From the NCBI RefSeq assembly GCF_004168285.1, contig NZ_SEWF01000007.1:62001-126000 (forward strand): a stretch of DNA of 64,000 nt. The letters run 5' to 3'. Every line of letters begins with the position of its first letter. The first letter of the stretch is position 1. A program made the position numbers and the translations under genes. The notes under the pieces were generated by a model. The model was not told the origin of the DNA, made no database searches, and saw only the letters and a program-made list of their open reading frames with translations. This stretch comes from Emticicia agri (GTDB lineage Bacteria > Bacteroidota > Bacteroidia > Cytophagales > Spirosomataceae). This document shows, one piece after another, positions 18,692 through 27,870 of the stretch.

Positions 18692-20557
18692 ATGACTATC
18701 AAGCTTACTGTTGCCCAGGCAACTATAAAATTCTTAAAAAACCAGTACATCGAAAGAGATGGCGTTGAACAGCCTTATTTTGGAGGTTGCTTCGGTATTT
18801 TTGGTCATGGCAATGTGGCTGGGTTAGGACAGGCATTACAACAAAACCCTGATTTCAGGTATTACCAATGCCGTAATGAGCAATCAATGGTGCATACAGC
18901 CGTTGCCTATGCGAAAGTGAAAAACCGCTTGGGTGCAATGGTCTGTACATCTTCAATAGGTCCGGGTGCCACGAATATGATTACTGGTGCAGCATTGGCA
19001 ACCATCAATCGTTTGCCTGTCTTACTACTACCCGGTGATATTTTTGCTACACGTGAGCCAAACCCTGTTTTACAACAATTAGAAAGCAATGTTACGCAAG
19101 ATATATCAGTCAACGACTGTTTTAAACCTGTTTCCAAATACTGGGATAGAATCAGCAGACCGGAGCAGTTAATTTACTCACTGCCGGAAGTTATGCGTGT
19201 GCTTACTTCACAAGCCGAAATGGGTACAGTTACTCTTTCAATGCCGCAGGATGTACAGACTTTTGCTTATGATTATCCTGAAGAACTATTCAAGAAAAGA
19301 GTCTGGAGCGTGGCTCGTCCTCGTCCTGATGCCAATGCTTTGAAAAAAGCGGCTGAACTGATTCACAATGCTCATACTCCTGTAATTGTGGCAGGTGGTG
19401 GCGCTACTTACAGCGATGCCAATGAAATATTACACCAGTTTGCTACTAAAACAGGTATTCCGGTAGGAGAAACTTTTGCAGGCAAAGGAGCAGTAAGATA
19501 CGATGCTCCATATTCATTAGGTGGTTTAGGTGCTACAGGCACCAAATATGCCATTGAAATTGCCAACGAAGCCGATGTAGTCATTGGCATTGGCACACGT
19601 TATAGCGATTTTACCACAGCATCTAAATCTATTTTCCAGAATCCTGAGGTAAAATTTATTAATATCAATATTTCTGATTTTGATGCGTTTAAACATGCTG
19701 CCTTACCTTTGGTAGGAGATGCCAAAGCAACCTTAGAAGAACTGGCAGAACTATTAGGTGATTTTGAAGTTTCTGCTGATTACCGGGCAAGAATCAAACA
19801 AATGAATAAAGCCTGGGATGACGAAGTAACTCAGATTTATGCCGAAGGTAATGGAACGGTCCCTCCTATCGACCAGGCTATTGTGATAGGTACATTAAAC
19901 AGTTTCATGGACGACCGGGATATTATGATAAATGCTTCCGGTTCAGCCCCCGGCGATTTACATAAACTCTGGCGTGCTACCGACCCTAAGAATTTCCATT
20001 TAGAATATGGGTACTCAACTATGGGGTACGAAATTGCCGCAGGTTTGGGAGCAAAAATGGCAGATACCTCTCGTGAAGTATATATCATTTGTGGTGATGG
20101 TGGGTATCTGATGAATAATCATGAAATCATTACAGCCATACAGGAAGGCTATCGCTTTACTATCTTATTGTTGAATAACAATGGGTTTGCCAGTATCGGC
20201 GGACTTTCTCAAAGCATAGGTAGCGAACGTTTCGGAACAAGATATGTCTATCGTGACGAAAATTCAGGACAATTATCAGGCGATTTTCTTCCGGTTGATT
20301 TAGCTAAAAATGCAGAAAGTTTAGGAGCAGTAGTGATCAAAGCCACTGACAGAGCCTCTTTAGAACAGGCATTGGCCGAGTCGAAAAAGCAGGATAGAAC
20401 CACAGTGATTTATATCGAAACCAGTCTGTATCGTACGGTAAAAGGCTATAATGCGTGGTGGGAAGTACCAATAGCAGAAGTTTCAGAATCAGAAGGTGTA
20501 CAAAAAGCCTTTGAAACTTACAAAGAAAACAAAAAGACACAAAAAATTTATCTATAA
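18692..20557 (+). CDS. iolD: 3D-(3,5/4)-trihydroxycyclohexane-1,2-dione acylhydrolase (ThDP-dependent)
   Basis: 621 residues in the three-domain layout of ThDP enzymes. The N-terminal pyrimidine-binding domain has the activating glutamate in YQCRNEQSMVH. A central Rossmann-like domain runs from about residue 215 (AAELIHNAHTPVIVAGGG). The C-terminal domain has the Mg/ThDP motif GDGGYLMNNHE. IolD hydrolytically opens the inositol-derived ring dione to 5-deoxy-glucuronate, the IolB substrate. Length and the N-terminal FGGCFGIFGHGNVAGLG are typical of IolD. Confidence 0.95.
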   Translation: MTIKLTVAQATIKFLKNQYIERDGVEQPYFGGCFGIFGHGNVAGLGQALQQNPDFRYYQCRNEQSMVHTAVAYAKVKNRLGAMVCTSSIGPGATNMITGAALATINRLPVLLLPGDIFATREPNPVLQQLESNVTQDISVNDCFKPVSKYWDRISRPEQLIYSLPEVMRVLTSQAEMGTVTLSMPQDVQTFAYDYPEELFKKRVWSVARPRPDANALKKAAELIHNAHTPVIVAGGGATYSDANEILHQFATKTGIPVGETFAGKGAVRYDAPYSLGGLGATGTKYAIEIANEADVVIGIGTRYSDFTTASKSIFQNPEVKFININISDFDAFKHAALPLVGDAKATLEELAELLGDFEVSADYRARIKQMNKAWDDEVTQIYAEGNGTVPPIDQAIVIGTLNSFMDDRDIMINASGSAPGDLHKLWRATDPKNFHLEYGYSTMGYEIAAGLGAKMADTSREVYIICGDGGYLMNNHEIITAIQEGYRFTILLLNNNGFASIGGLSQSIGSERFGTRYVYRDENSGQLSGDFLPVDLAKNAESLGAVVIKATDRASLEQALAESKKQDRTTVIYIETSLYRTVKGYNAWWEVPIAEVSESEGVQKAFETYKENKKTQKIYL

Positions 20558-20595
20558 ACCATTCAAGACATACAACGTACTAACGTATTATCAAT

Positions 20596-21495
20596 ATGAG
20601 TGTTCAAAATATAAAATTAGGTGTAGCCCCTATCAACTGGACAAACGATGATTTACCTGAATTAGGCGCAGAGAATACCTTCGAGCAATGTATCAGTGAA
20701 ATGGCTTTAGCAGGCTTTGAAGGTTGTGAGGTTGGCAATAAATATCCTCGTGATACCGAAGTTCTCAAAAAAGCATTGAACCTGAGAAATCTGCGAATCG
20801 CCAATCAGTGGTTTAGCTATGAATTAACTACTAAATCATTGCAGGAAAATGTCGTGGAATTCAATAAGTTGCTTGACTTCTTAGGTGCAATGGGTTGTAC
20901 CATTGTAGGTGGTGGAGAAACTGGTAATAGCTGCCAAGGTAAACCTGTTCCGGTTTTTGAAGGTAAAGGCATGTTACATTCTGCGGCTGACTGGAAAAAA
21001 TATGGTAAAAACATGAATGAGTTAGGCAAGATAGCTTCTGACAGAGGTTTTAAATTGTCTTTTCATCACCACATGGGTACAATTATCCAGACTATAGAAG
21101 AAACTGACAAGTTTTTAGAAAATACCAATCCTGATTATGTATTTTTGAATTATGATTGCGGCCATTTCTATTTTGCAGGTGAAGACCCGGTTACGGCACT
21201 GAAAAAATATATCAGCCGTGTAGGGCATGTACATTTAAAAGACATTCGCCCAAAAGTACTACAACAAGTGCACGACGAAAAATGGAGTTTTCTGACTGCC
21301 GTTAAAAATGGTGTCTTTACAGTTCCGGGAGATGTAGAAGGTTGTATTAATTTTCCGGCTTTATTCTCTATCTTGCAGGAAAATAGCTATAAAGGATGGG
21401 CCATTGTAGAAGCCGAACAAGACCCTGCTAAGGCAAATCCTTTAGAATATGCCTTAATAGCAAGAAATTACATAAAAAAGAACCTCGGTATATGA
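20596..21495 (+). CDS. iolE: Inosose dehydratase
   Basis: 299 residues, a xylose-isomerase-like TIM barrel. The start VQNIKLGVAPINWTNDDLPELG and the metal-binding strands (LSFHHHMGT, FLNYDCGHFYFAG, VGHVHLKDIRP, and the closing WAIVEAEQDP) match IolE. It dehydrates scyllo-inosose to the ring dione used by IolD. The gene ends by overlapping the LacI regulator start by 4 bp (ATGA), which implies translational coupling. Confidence 0.94.
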   Translation: MSVQNIKLGVAPINWTNDDLPELGAENTFEQCISEMALAGFEGCEVGNKYPRDTEVLKKALNLRNLRIANQWFSYELTTKSLQENVVEFNKLLDFLGAMGCTIVGGGETGNSCQGKPVPVFEGKGMLHSAADWKKYGKNMNELGKIASDRGFKLSFHHHMGTIIQTIEETDKFLENTNPDYVFLNYDCGHFYFAGEDPVTALKKYISRVGHVHLKDIRPKVLQQVHDEKWSFLTAVKNGVFTVPGDVEGCINFPALFSILQENSYKGWAIVEAEQDPAKANPLEYALIARNYIKKNLGI

Positions 21496-22535
21496 GTGGA
21501 CAGTCTCAAATTACCATTAAAGACATTGCCAGAAAATTTAAGTGTTCGCCCTCGACCGTGTCGAGGGCATTGAATGACCACGATGCCATCAATATAGAAA
21601 CACGCAAAACTATTCAGGAATACGCAAAAAAAATGAACTATCAACGAAATCAGGTTTCGTTGAGCCTACTTAATAAAAAAACCTATTCCTTAGGTGTCAT
21701 TGTTCCCTCTCTCAAATACAGTAACCTTGAAGCCTCTGTTATAGAAGGCTTACAATCTGTTTTACAACCTTTAGGCTATTCAATCAGCATCTTTATTTCC
21801 CAGGAAAGCCATGAAATTGAAGCCCAGAATGTAGAACAATTATTAGCCAGTCGGGTTGATGCGATATTCCTTTCAGTCAGTCAGGAAACTTATAATTTAG
21901 GCTTCTACGGTCATTTTGATAGAATCATCAATGCCAATAAAAGCTTAATCTTCATCGACCGTGATTATGAAGGTTTTAAATCAAGCCGCGTGGTAATTGA
22001 CGATTATCAGGGTGCTTACATGGCCGTTGAGCATCTCATTAAAATGGGTTGTAAAAGAATTGCCCATCTGAAAGGCCCAAGCGGCACATCAGTGTCAGAA
22101 AAACGGCTCGAAGGTTATATCGATGCTCTCAGGAATTACAGCATTCCAATAGATGAAGACCTGATTCAGACCTCTGGTTTCCTGTCTGACAGAGCTATTT
22201 TCCCTACTAAAACCCTATTAGATAATCCTGACAGACCAGATGGAATTTTTGCCGTAAATGACCGTGTAGCCATCGGTGCCCTTTCTGTAATTCGTTCGGA
22301 AGGGTTAAGTGTACCCGGAGATATAGCAGTTGTTGGTTTTGATAACGACCCGTCATCTGCTTATATCACCCCCTCTCTTACTACTATTTCACAACCAAGT
22401 TTTGAAATAGGCAGAGAAGCTGCCCAGCTTTTCCTGAATACGCAAAACTTAGAAAAAGAGGGAGAAGCAAAATTCGAAAAAATTATACTTCCCCCCGAAT
22501 TATTAATCCGTGAATCTTCTTTAAAAATTCTCTGA
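21492..22535 (+). CDS. LacI-family transcriptional regulator, probable inositol-operon repressor
   Basis: 347 residues. The N-terminal helix-turn-helix and hinge are classic LacI (ITIKDIARKFKCSPSTVSRALN). It is followed by a periplasmic-binding-protein-like effector domain (LGVIVPSLKYSNLEASVIEG, VVGFDNDPSSAYITPSLTTI). The last gene of the operon, overlapping iolE, it is a good candidate for local control by an inositol intermediate through the AAACGTTT pair at 11231-11263. Its stop codon abuts that of the convergent dienelactone hydrolase with no gap. Confidence 0.92.
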   Translation: MSGQSQITIKDIARKFKCSPSTVSRALNDHDAINIETRKTIQEYAKKMNYQRNQVSLSLLNKKTYSLGVIVPSLKYSNLEASVIEGLQSVLQPLGYSISIFISQESHEIEAQNVEQLLASRVDAIFLSVSQETYNLGFYGHFDRIINANKSLIFIDRDYEGFKSSRVVIDDYQGAYMAVEHLIKMGCKRIAHLKGPSGTSVSEKRLEGYIDALRNYSIPIDEDLIQTSGFLSDRAIFPTKTLLDNPDRPDGIFAVNDRVAIGALSVIRSEGLSVPGDIAVVGFDNDPSSAYITPSLTTISQPSFEIGREAAQLFLNTQNLEKEGEAKFEKIILPPELLIRESSLKIL

Positions 22536-23396
22536 TTAAGATAATGAATCCTTAAATAGTTTTAATGTCCGTTCCCATGCCAGTTTAGCAGCCTCAGGAT
22601 TATAGCGTGTAGGGGCGGTATCATTATTAAAGGCATGATTAGCCCCTTCATACACATAGAGCTCATATTGGGTTCCTGCAGCTTTCAAGGCGGCTTCATA
22701 AGCCGGAATCCCGGCATTTACTCTTTCATCTAATCCGCCATAATGCAACTGTAGTTTTGCTTTTATTTTAGGTACATCAGCCGCATCTGCCTGGCGGCCA
22801 TAGTAGGCTACTGCCGCATTTAGTTCCGGCGAATTTACTGCCAACTGATTGGCTAATCCCCCACCCCAACAAAAACCTACACAAGCTGTTTTTCCGTTGC
22901 TTTCGGGTCTTGATCTTACATAATCCAATCCTTTCAAAAAATTATTGAGATTTTTTTGGGCATCTAATTTTGCAAATAAGCCTCTCGCTTCATCTTCATT
23001 GACAGGAGTTCCACCAAATGGAGAAAGAGCATCAACTGCTACGGCCAGATAACCTGCTTTAGCCACACGCCGGGCCACATCTTTAATATGAGGATTCAAC
23101 CCTCTGTTTTCATGAATCACAATCACCGAACCTAATTTTCCGGTTGCATTTTTAGGTTTGGTCAGGTAGCCCCGCATAGTTGTATCATCGCCGGCATAAG
23201 TAATGCTTTCTATCGTTAAATCATCATCTTCTTCTTTAACGGTTGCTGCATGCGCATAATTCACTTCTAAAAGTGGCAGTACAGCCAAAGCAGCCGCAGT
23301 GCTTCCGGTAAGTCTGGCTAAACGTTTCATAAATTCCTCTCGTCTCAGAGGTTTGTGAGTGTACTCGTCAAACAAATTAATAATTTCTTGATTCAT
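22536..23396 (-). CDS. Dienelactone hydrolase family protein, possibly exported
   Basis: 286 residues. Alpha/beta hydrolase of the DLH type with the cysteine nucleophile motif GFCWGGG, an oxyanion-region HENRGLNPHI and the catalytic histidine in GANHAFNND. The N-terminus (PLRREEFMKRLARLTGS, then a hydrophobic stretch ending ANYAHA-like) resembles the twin-arginine leader of related DLH proteins, though the residue spacing after RR is one longer than the usual motif. The substrate is unknown; relatives hydrolyse lactones or esters. A minus-strand TAAATTTG at 23516-23523 could be its promoter core. Confidence 0.85.
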   Translation of the reverse strand: MNQEIINLFDEYTHKPLRREEFMKRLARLTGSTAAALAVLPLLEVNYAHAATVKEEDDDLTIESITYAGDDTTMRGYLTKPKNATGKLGSVIVIHENRGLNPHIKDVARRVAKAGYLAVAVDALSPFGGTPVNEDEARGLFAKLDAQKNLNNFLKGLDYVRSRPESNGKTACVGFCWGGGLANQLAVNSPELNAAVAYYGRQADAADVPKIKAKLQLHYGGLDERVNAGIPAYEAALKAAGTQYELYVYEGANHAFNNDTAPTRYNPEAAKLAWERTLKLFKDSLS

Positions 23397-23987
23397 AAAC
23401 GTATGTTTTAAACTTTTGAATTTATTATACTTGTACTTAGAGGCTATGTTGAGGCTTTTTTAGTTAGCAGTATTGGCCGAGAAGTTTATTTTTTTAGTCG
23501 CAATATTTGTTCTGCCAAATTTACAAAAAAGAAGCTTGTCGCAAAGCAACAAGCCTTTTTATTAACCTAATTTTATATTTAAAATCTTTATCACCTCTTT
23601 ATCCAAAGAGAAAGATACTTGATATCTGCTGTCAGGAATCTATAAACTGCTGATTAGCTTCTATTCAGCTTTTTGTCTATAGACGAGTATTCATACGTTC
23701 AGGTTTCATCTTTTATTGAATTTTAACAGGTATTTAATCTCTATTAATACCACTTCTGAACCTAAACTTTACTCAAAACAACTAACAAATAATATATGTT
23801 CAAACATCTATTATACCATTTGGCACATTTTCTCGACAAGTAAGCACAATTATCGTAAAACAGTCGAGTTTTTTCGACAATAAGTCGGTAAAACGCCTTA
23901 AATAGTATAAAACTACCGTCTTAGATTAGTCTAACAATTTGTTTATTAAACAATATCTGCTTACTTCGTCGTGATTATATACTAAAC
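23397..23987. other. Divergent intergenic region with a bidirectional hairpin and TCGACAA repeats
   Basis: 591 bp between divergent genes without an ORF I can support. It contains a terminator-like hairpin (23525-23560), a TAAATTTG core on the minus strand (23516-23523), and two TCGACAA motifs (23833-23839, 23874-23880) 41 bp apart with an inverted GTCGA between them at 23863-23867. No further structure was recognised. Confidence 0.5.
23525..23560. terminator. Terminator-like hairpin between two divergent genes
   Basis: GCTTGT (23534-23539) / ACAAGC (23549-23554) with inner GC/GC pairs and loop AAA, A run before and TTTTT after. It works on paper in both directions, yet neither flanking gene is transcribed towards it. 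Confidence 0.5.
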
Positions 23988-25037
23988 ATGGCAATTCAAT
24001 CTTTTGTTCAGCGCCACCGGAATCTGATAGTTCACCTGGCCTTTTGGTGTGCCTATTTTTCTTTTTTCTTTTATCAGATTGGCTTTCAGCATAGCGATGA
24101 AAGGAACCTTGCCCGTCTTCTGGCAGATGCCATTGCGCACGTCTCGGTTATAGCAATTGCCAGTTACATGAATTACTTTTATTTTCTACCCCGCTTTCTT
24201 AAACATAAAAATAGCTGGCGCTATCTTTTTGAATTTATCATTCCCTTTTTTTTACTGCACGTTTTCCTGATTTATCTGAAAAGACAGATATACATCGATA
24301 GCGGTAATCTTAACCGGATTAAGGTGGTATATAGTACCAGTTTTTTTATCAGAAGTTTTATCAGTGCTATGTTTATTGTTATTTTCGTAGGTATGCTGAA
24401 ATTTGTTGAAGACTGGTTTGAATTAGAAGCAAGAAAAAAAGAAGTAGAAAACGAAAAACTGATTGCTGAATTAAGATTTCTGAAAGCGCAGATAAACCCT
24501 CATTTTTTATTCAACACACTCAATAACCTTTACTCATTGGCTTTTTCAAATTCGCCCAATACCACCGAAGTAATTGCCAAACTCTCAAAAATGATGCGCT
24601 ACATGCTCTACGACTCCAATCATGCCAAAGTGCCTTTAGAAAAAGAGATTGAATACATAGAGAACTATATCAGTTTAGAAAAACTCCGTTTAAATCATCA
24701 GATTCCGATAGATTTTGTCGTAAAAGGAAACACAAGTCAGGTAATGATAGTACCTTTGGTGCTGATTACTTTCTTAGAAAATGCTTTTAAGCATGGCGTT
24801 AGTGGAAACGACCCTAACTCGTGGATAAAAGTGTTGTTGCTTATTGACGGTAAAATATGTACTTATACTGTTGAAAACAGCACTCTGATTGCCATAAATG
24901 GCCATACCAAAGAAAGCTCAGGAATTGGTTTACAAAACCTGAAAAGACGTCTGGAATTAAGCTATCCTGATAGTTATGAATTAAAAGTAGAAAACAAAGA
25001 TAATAAGCATCGTATTCAGTTAAAGATAGATTTGTGA
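23988..25037 (+). CDS. LytS/YehU-type sensor histidine kinase
   Basis: 349 residues. Four hydrophobic membrane segments in the first 140 residues are followed by a short coiled linker (EARKKEVENEKLIAELRFLKAQ) and the His_kinase domain of the LytS family with H172 in AQINPHFLFNTLNNL. The ATP-binding N box is LVLITFLENAFKHG and the G box is SSGIGLQNLKRRL. It should signal to the LytTR response regulator that follows; stop and next start overlap by one base (TGATG). The stimulus is unknown, since there is no separate sensory domain beyond the membrane helices. Confidence 0.92.
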   Translation: MAIQSFVQRHRNLIVHLAFWCAYFSFFFYQIGFQHSDERNLARLLADAIAHVSVIAIASYMNYFYFLPRFLKHKNSWRYLFEFIIPFFLLHVFLIYLKRQIYIDSGNLNRIKVVYSTSFFIRSFISAMFIVIFVGMLKFVEDWFELEARKKEVENEKLIAELRFLKAQINPHFLFNTLNNLYSLAFSNSPNTTEVIAKLSKMMRYMLYDSNHAKVPLEKEIEYIENYISLEKLRLNHQIPIDFVVKGNTSQVMIVPLVLITFLENAFKHGVSGNDPNSWIKVLLLIDGKICTYTVENSTLIAINGHTKESSGIGLQNLKRRLELSYPDSYELKVENKDNKHRIQLKIDL

Positions 25038-25780
25038 TGAAAATGAGGTGTATCATTGTTGAGGACGAACCTTTAGCCCGTAATTTACTTGAACAGTATA
25101 TACAAAAATTACCTTATCTGGAATTAGTAAAGTCTTTTGCCAATCCCTTAGAAGCTTTAGATTTCTTGCATACCAATACTGTCGATATACTCATTTCAGA
25201 CATTCAGATGCCTGAATTGACAGGGATCGGCTTATTGAAAATTTTACCTGCAAAACCTTTAATTATTTTAACAACAGCTTACCCTGAATTTGCGCTGGAA
25301 GGGTATGAGTTAGATGTAATGGATTATTTGCTAAAACCCGTTACTTTCGAAAGATTCTTACAAGCTATTGAAAAAGCAAAAAGCAGAGTACAAACTCTCA
25401 GACAAGCAAGCACTCAGGAAGAAAATGCTGTCAGGTCTTTTATTTTTGTAAAAGACCGTACCAAATTAGTAAAAGTTAAATTAGAGGATATTATTTACAT
25501 AGAGGGGTTAAAAGATTATATCATCATTTATACCAAGGATAAAAGAATTGTTACACTGCAAACCCTTAAATCTTTTGAAACCCAGCTACCAGCCAATCAA
25601 TTTATACGTATTCACAATTCTTACATTGTTTCTTTCGATGCCATTGATGCGATTGATAAAGATAGGGTACAAATTGTACCTATTACTTATCCCACAGGTA
25701 CTCCGGCCAAAACTTTTCTTCCTATAAGCGATACCTATCGTAAGGCCTTCAAAGAATTTATTGAGAAGAAAAGTAACTAA
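25037..25780 (+). CDS. LytTR-type response regulator
   Basis: 247 residues from ATG 25037; a GTG codon lies directly before it at 25034, and ATG 25043 is also possible. The receiver domain has the acidic pair E9-D10 and phospho-acceptor D55 in ISDIQMPE, with K in the later LLKPVTF. The C-terminal LytTR DNA-binding domain spans about 140-245 (FVKDRTKLVKVKLEDIIYIE, RIHNSYIVSF). It pairs with the upstream LytS-like kinase. LytTR regulators usually bind direct repeats; whether the TCGACAA repeats upstream are its sites is untested. Confidence 0.93.
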   Translation: MKMRCIIVEDEPLARNLLEQYIQKLPYLELVKSFANPLEALDFLHTNTVDILISDIQMPELTGIGLLKILPAKPLIILTTAYPEFALEGYELDVMDYLLKPVTFERFLQAIEKAKSRVQTLRQASTQEENAVRSFIFVKDRTKLVKVKLEDIIYIEGLKDYIIIYTKDKRIVTLQTLKSFETQLPANQFIRIHNSYIVSFDAIDAIDKDRVQIVPITYPTGTPAKTFLPISDTYRKAFKEFIEKKSN

Positions 25781-25890
25781 TCATAGAAGATAACTTCGTT
25801 ATGATAGGTGATAATAAAGTACTCTTGAATATAATTGATAAATAATCCTAATCTTTTTGCATAGCTACATTATGCAAAATGAAAGGCTAT

Positions 25891-25923
25891 TGATTGAGAT
25901 TTGTCAAAAAATTTTAATTTTGT
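25891..25923 (+). promoter_or_regulatory. Promoter candidate for the Spy-like gene
   Basis: TAATTTTG at 25916-25923 matches TANNTTTG exactly. TTG triplets at 25891 and 25895 leave spacers of 22 and 18 bp. The gene starts 21 bp downstream. Confidence 0.45.
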
Positions 25924-25944
25924 AGGAATAAAAACATAATACCT

Positions 25945-26430
25945 ATGCTTAACGCTCAAAAAATATTGAAATGTACTCTTGGCTTTTTATGCTTTTTCCT
26001 TCTATCTGTTTCATATACGCAGGCACAGTATTATCCGGGCTATGGTCGGGGTGGTGGCTTTGGTGGAGGACTAAACAGATACGGTAGTGAATTTGACAAT
26101 GTAAAACCCAAAGGGCCATTAGACCCCGATGAACTGGCTAAAGAGGAAACCAAATGGATGGTAAAGAAACTGAAACTGACCGATGAACAGGAAATTTTAG
26201 TGTCTTCTTTAAATGAAGATTACGCTTACCAACGTAAAGACTTATACGACCGTATCAAAAAAGATTTTGGCCTCGAACGTCCAACGCCTCAGCAAATATC
26301 TGATGCCAAAGCTAAAATGACAGATTTGGACGAAAAGCAAAATAAAGAATTAGAAAAAATTCTTACGCCTGAACAGTATAAGATATACATAGAAAAGAAA
26401 GAAGCCACCAGGAAAAAAGCTAAACAATAA
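25945..26430 (+). CDS. Exported Spy/CpxP-like protein
   Basis: 161 residues. The signal peptide ends at about TQA-Q (residues 1-27) and is followed by a glycine/tyrosine-rich segment (YYPGYGRGGGFGGGL). The charged helical C-terminal half carries LTDEQ near residue 78 and ILTPEQYKIY near residue 140, the LTxxQ pattern of Spy/CpxP-like periplasmic chaperones or sensors. Many Bacteroidota have such small proteins of unproven function. It is followed 56 bp later by a beta-barrel-like gene. Confidence 0.65.
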   Translation: MLNAQKILKCTLGFLCFFLLSVSYTQAQYYPGYGRGGGFGGGLNRYGSEFDNVKPKGPLDPDELAKEETKWMVKKLKLTDEQEILVSSLNEDYAYQRKDLYDRIKKDFGLERPTPQQISDAKAKMTDLDEKQNKELEKILTPEQYKIYIEKKEATRKKAKQ

Positions 26431-26486
26431 GCGCATAATCATGTTATAAAGTAGGTATATATTATCTTATTATTTATGATTAGCCG

Positions 26487-27272
26487 ATGCTTATCAACTC
26501 TGTATTCAAAAGAATAAATACTGTCTGTTGTTTCTTAGGAGCTTCAATAATTTTTATTTTTTTTCTCTGTTCATTTTCACAGGCACAAAGTACTCATTTG
26601 TTGTCAGACTCTGTTTTGTTAAGACCACCCGATGCTCCCAAACGAGGTCTGGGCTTTGTTCTCAACTGGGATGCCCGCAGGTCTTTTGTAAAGAATCAGC
26701 GTGTCAATATATGGGGAGTAAATACAGGCCTTGTTTTTGGCAAAAAAAGAAATCAGATGACTGTGGGGTATTATTGGCTAAATTTTAATTCATACCAGAA
26801 GTTACTGGATTTCAGAAGAAAAAACTCCAAACTTGTCAATCTGGACTCTTATACCAAAACAGACTTATATTTCTTTAGCCTGATGTATTGGAAGAACTTT
26901 ATTGAAACCCGTCGTTGGCGGGTCAGTATGCCTGTAGAAGTGGGCATAGGTGCAACCAAAAACCAAGGAACTGAACTACTGACCGAAATACAAATCTGGA
27001 AAAGAAAAGACTTTTTTCTGCCTGTTCAATCAGGTCTGTATGCCAAATGGAAAGCTACCCGCTGGATAGGACTGTCTGTACAAGGAGGCTATAGATATGC
27101 CCTGATTTCTCAGAACATTCAGGAGAATTACGATGGCTTTTATTACAGCTTTGGTGCTGAATTACAACCTGAATTGTTCAGGGATCTTTATCGTTGGATT
27201 TTCAAGAAAAATAAAACCGAAAAGCATCCGGAACCTGAACAATCAACCATAAATCCTGGATTATCACAATAA
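26487..27272 (+). CDS. Exported beta-barrel-like protein of unknown function
   Basis: 261 residues. A signal peptide ends near residue 34 (FSQAQS). The mature part alternates short aromatic-rich strands such as GLGFVLNWDARRSF, NQMTVGYYWLNFNSY and TRWIGLSVQGGYRYAL, as in small outer-membrane barrels. It ends in a charged tail (KKNKTEKHPEPEQ) rather than an aromatic barrel-closing strand, so the outer-membrane assignment is only probable. No enzyme motif was seen. Confidence 0.6.
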   Translation: MLINSVFKRINTVCCFLGASIIFIFFLCSFSQAQSTHLLSDSVLLRPPDAPKRGLGFVLNWDARRSFVKNQRVNIWGVNTGLVFGKKRNQMTVGYYWLNFNSYQKLLDFRRKNSKLVNLDSYTKTDLYFFSLMYWKNFIETRRWRVSMPVEVGIGATKNQGTELLTEIQIWKRKDFFLPVQSGLYAKWKATRWIGLSVQGGYRYALISQNIQENYDGFYYSFGAELQPELFRDLYRWIFKKNKTEKHPEPEQSTINPGLSQ

Positions 27273-27611
27273 AATAATTTACAAAGAGTTAATTATATCC
27301 AGATACCTCTATTACAAAGAAATTTAACAATTAGCTGAATAAATTTCATTAAATTGATATGACTTAAGGTTTAGAGACTAATATCAAGTTAATCATTCAA
27401 AAAATTTGGTAGCTATATTTTTACTGTTTGTCTATAATTTCTTTGAAATATAAATTTTGTATTATGTGAAATTTATATTAAATTTGACTTAGAAATTGAG
27501 AATATAGGCGGGGGCAACGAATAGTTTTCAAGAAAATTATAAAATTTCTTGTTTTTTTACCAGAGTTTTTTTTAAATTTGTCCTATTAAAAATAAATAAT
27601 TAAAAAAATAC

Positions 27612-27643
27612 TTGTTTAGTTATTAATTTCGTTTTTATATTTG
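27612..27643 (+). promoter_or_regulatory. Promoter candidate for small RNA unit 1
   Basis: TTG (27612-27614), 21-bp spacer, TATATTTG (27636-27643), an exact TANNTTTG core. The predicted start near 27650 falls at an 11-bp stem arm and no ORF follows. Confidence 0.5.
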
Positions 27644-27645
27644 AA

Positions 27646-27807
27646 TCTGAAATCTTTGTAATAAAAATTTAAGGGACTGGTAAGATTTCAGACAAAAGCT
27701 TAAAGATTTAAGCATTATTTTCATCAGAATAAAAATATTAAAGATAAAAGTTGTGTGGATTTAGTAGCGGGAAAGGCTGGAGTCATTTACTCCAGTCCTT
27801 TTTTTTT
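27646..27807 (+). ncRNA. Candidate structured small RNA, unit 1
   Basis: About 160 nt in a gene-free kilobase. In order: an 11-bp perfect stem TCTGAAATCTT (27646-27656) / AAGATTTCAGA (27682-27692), a 7-bp stem GCTTAAA-GA-TTTAAGC (27698-27713), an 18-nt box ATAAAAGTTGTGTGGATT (27744-27761) shared exactly with unit 2, and a strong intrinsic terminator (27775-27807). A good promoter core lies just upstream. I know no named RNA family with this box. An untranslated leader of the response regulator at 28271 is unlikely because a terminator closes each unit. Confidence 0.5.
27775..27807 (+). terminator. Intrinsic terminator of small RNA unit 1
   Basis: CTGGAGT (27777-27783) / ACTCCAG (27789-27795) extended by GG/CC with one bulged T, loop CATTT, then nine T residues. 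Confidence 0.85.
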
Positions 27808-27870
27808 ATACATTCCTTCATTTTAATCCCTTTTTAACCTGCTATTAATAACAATTTTAATACCTTCTTC

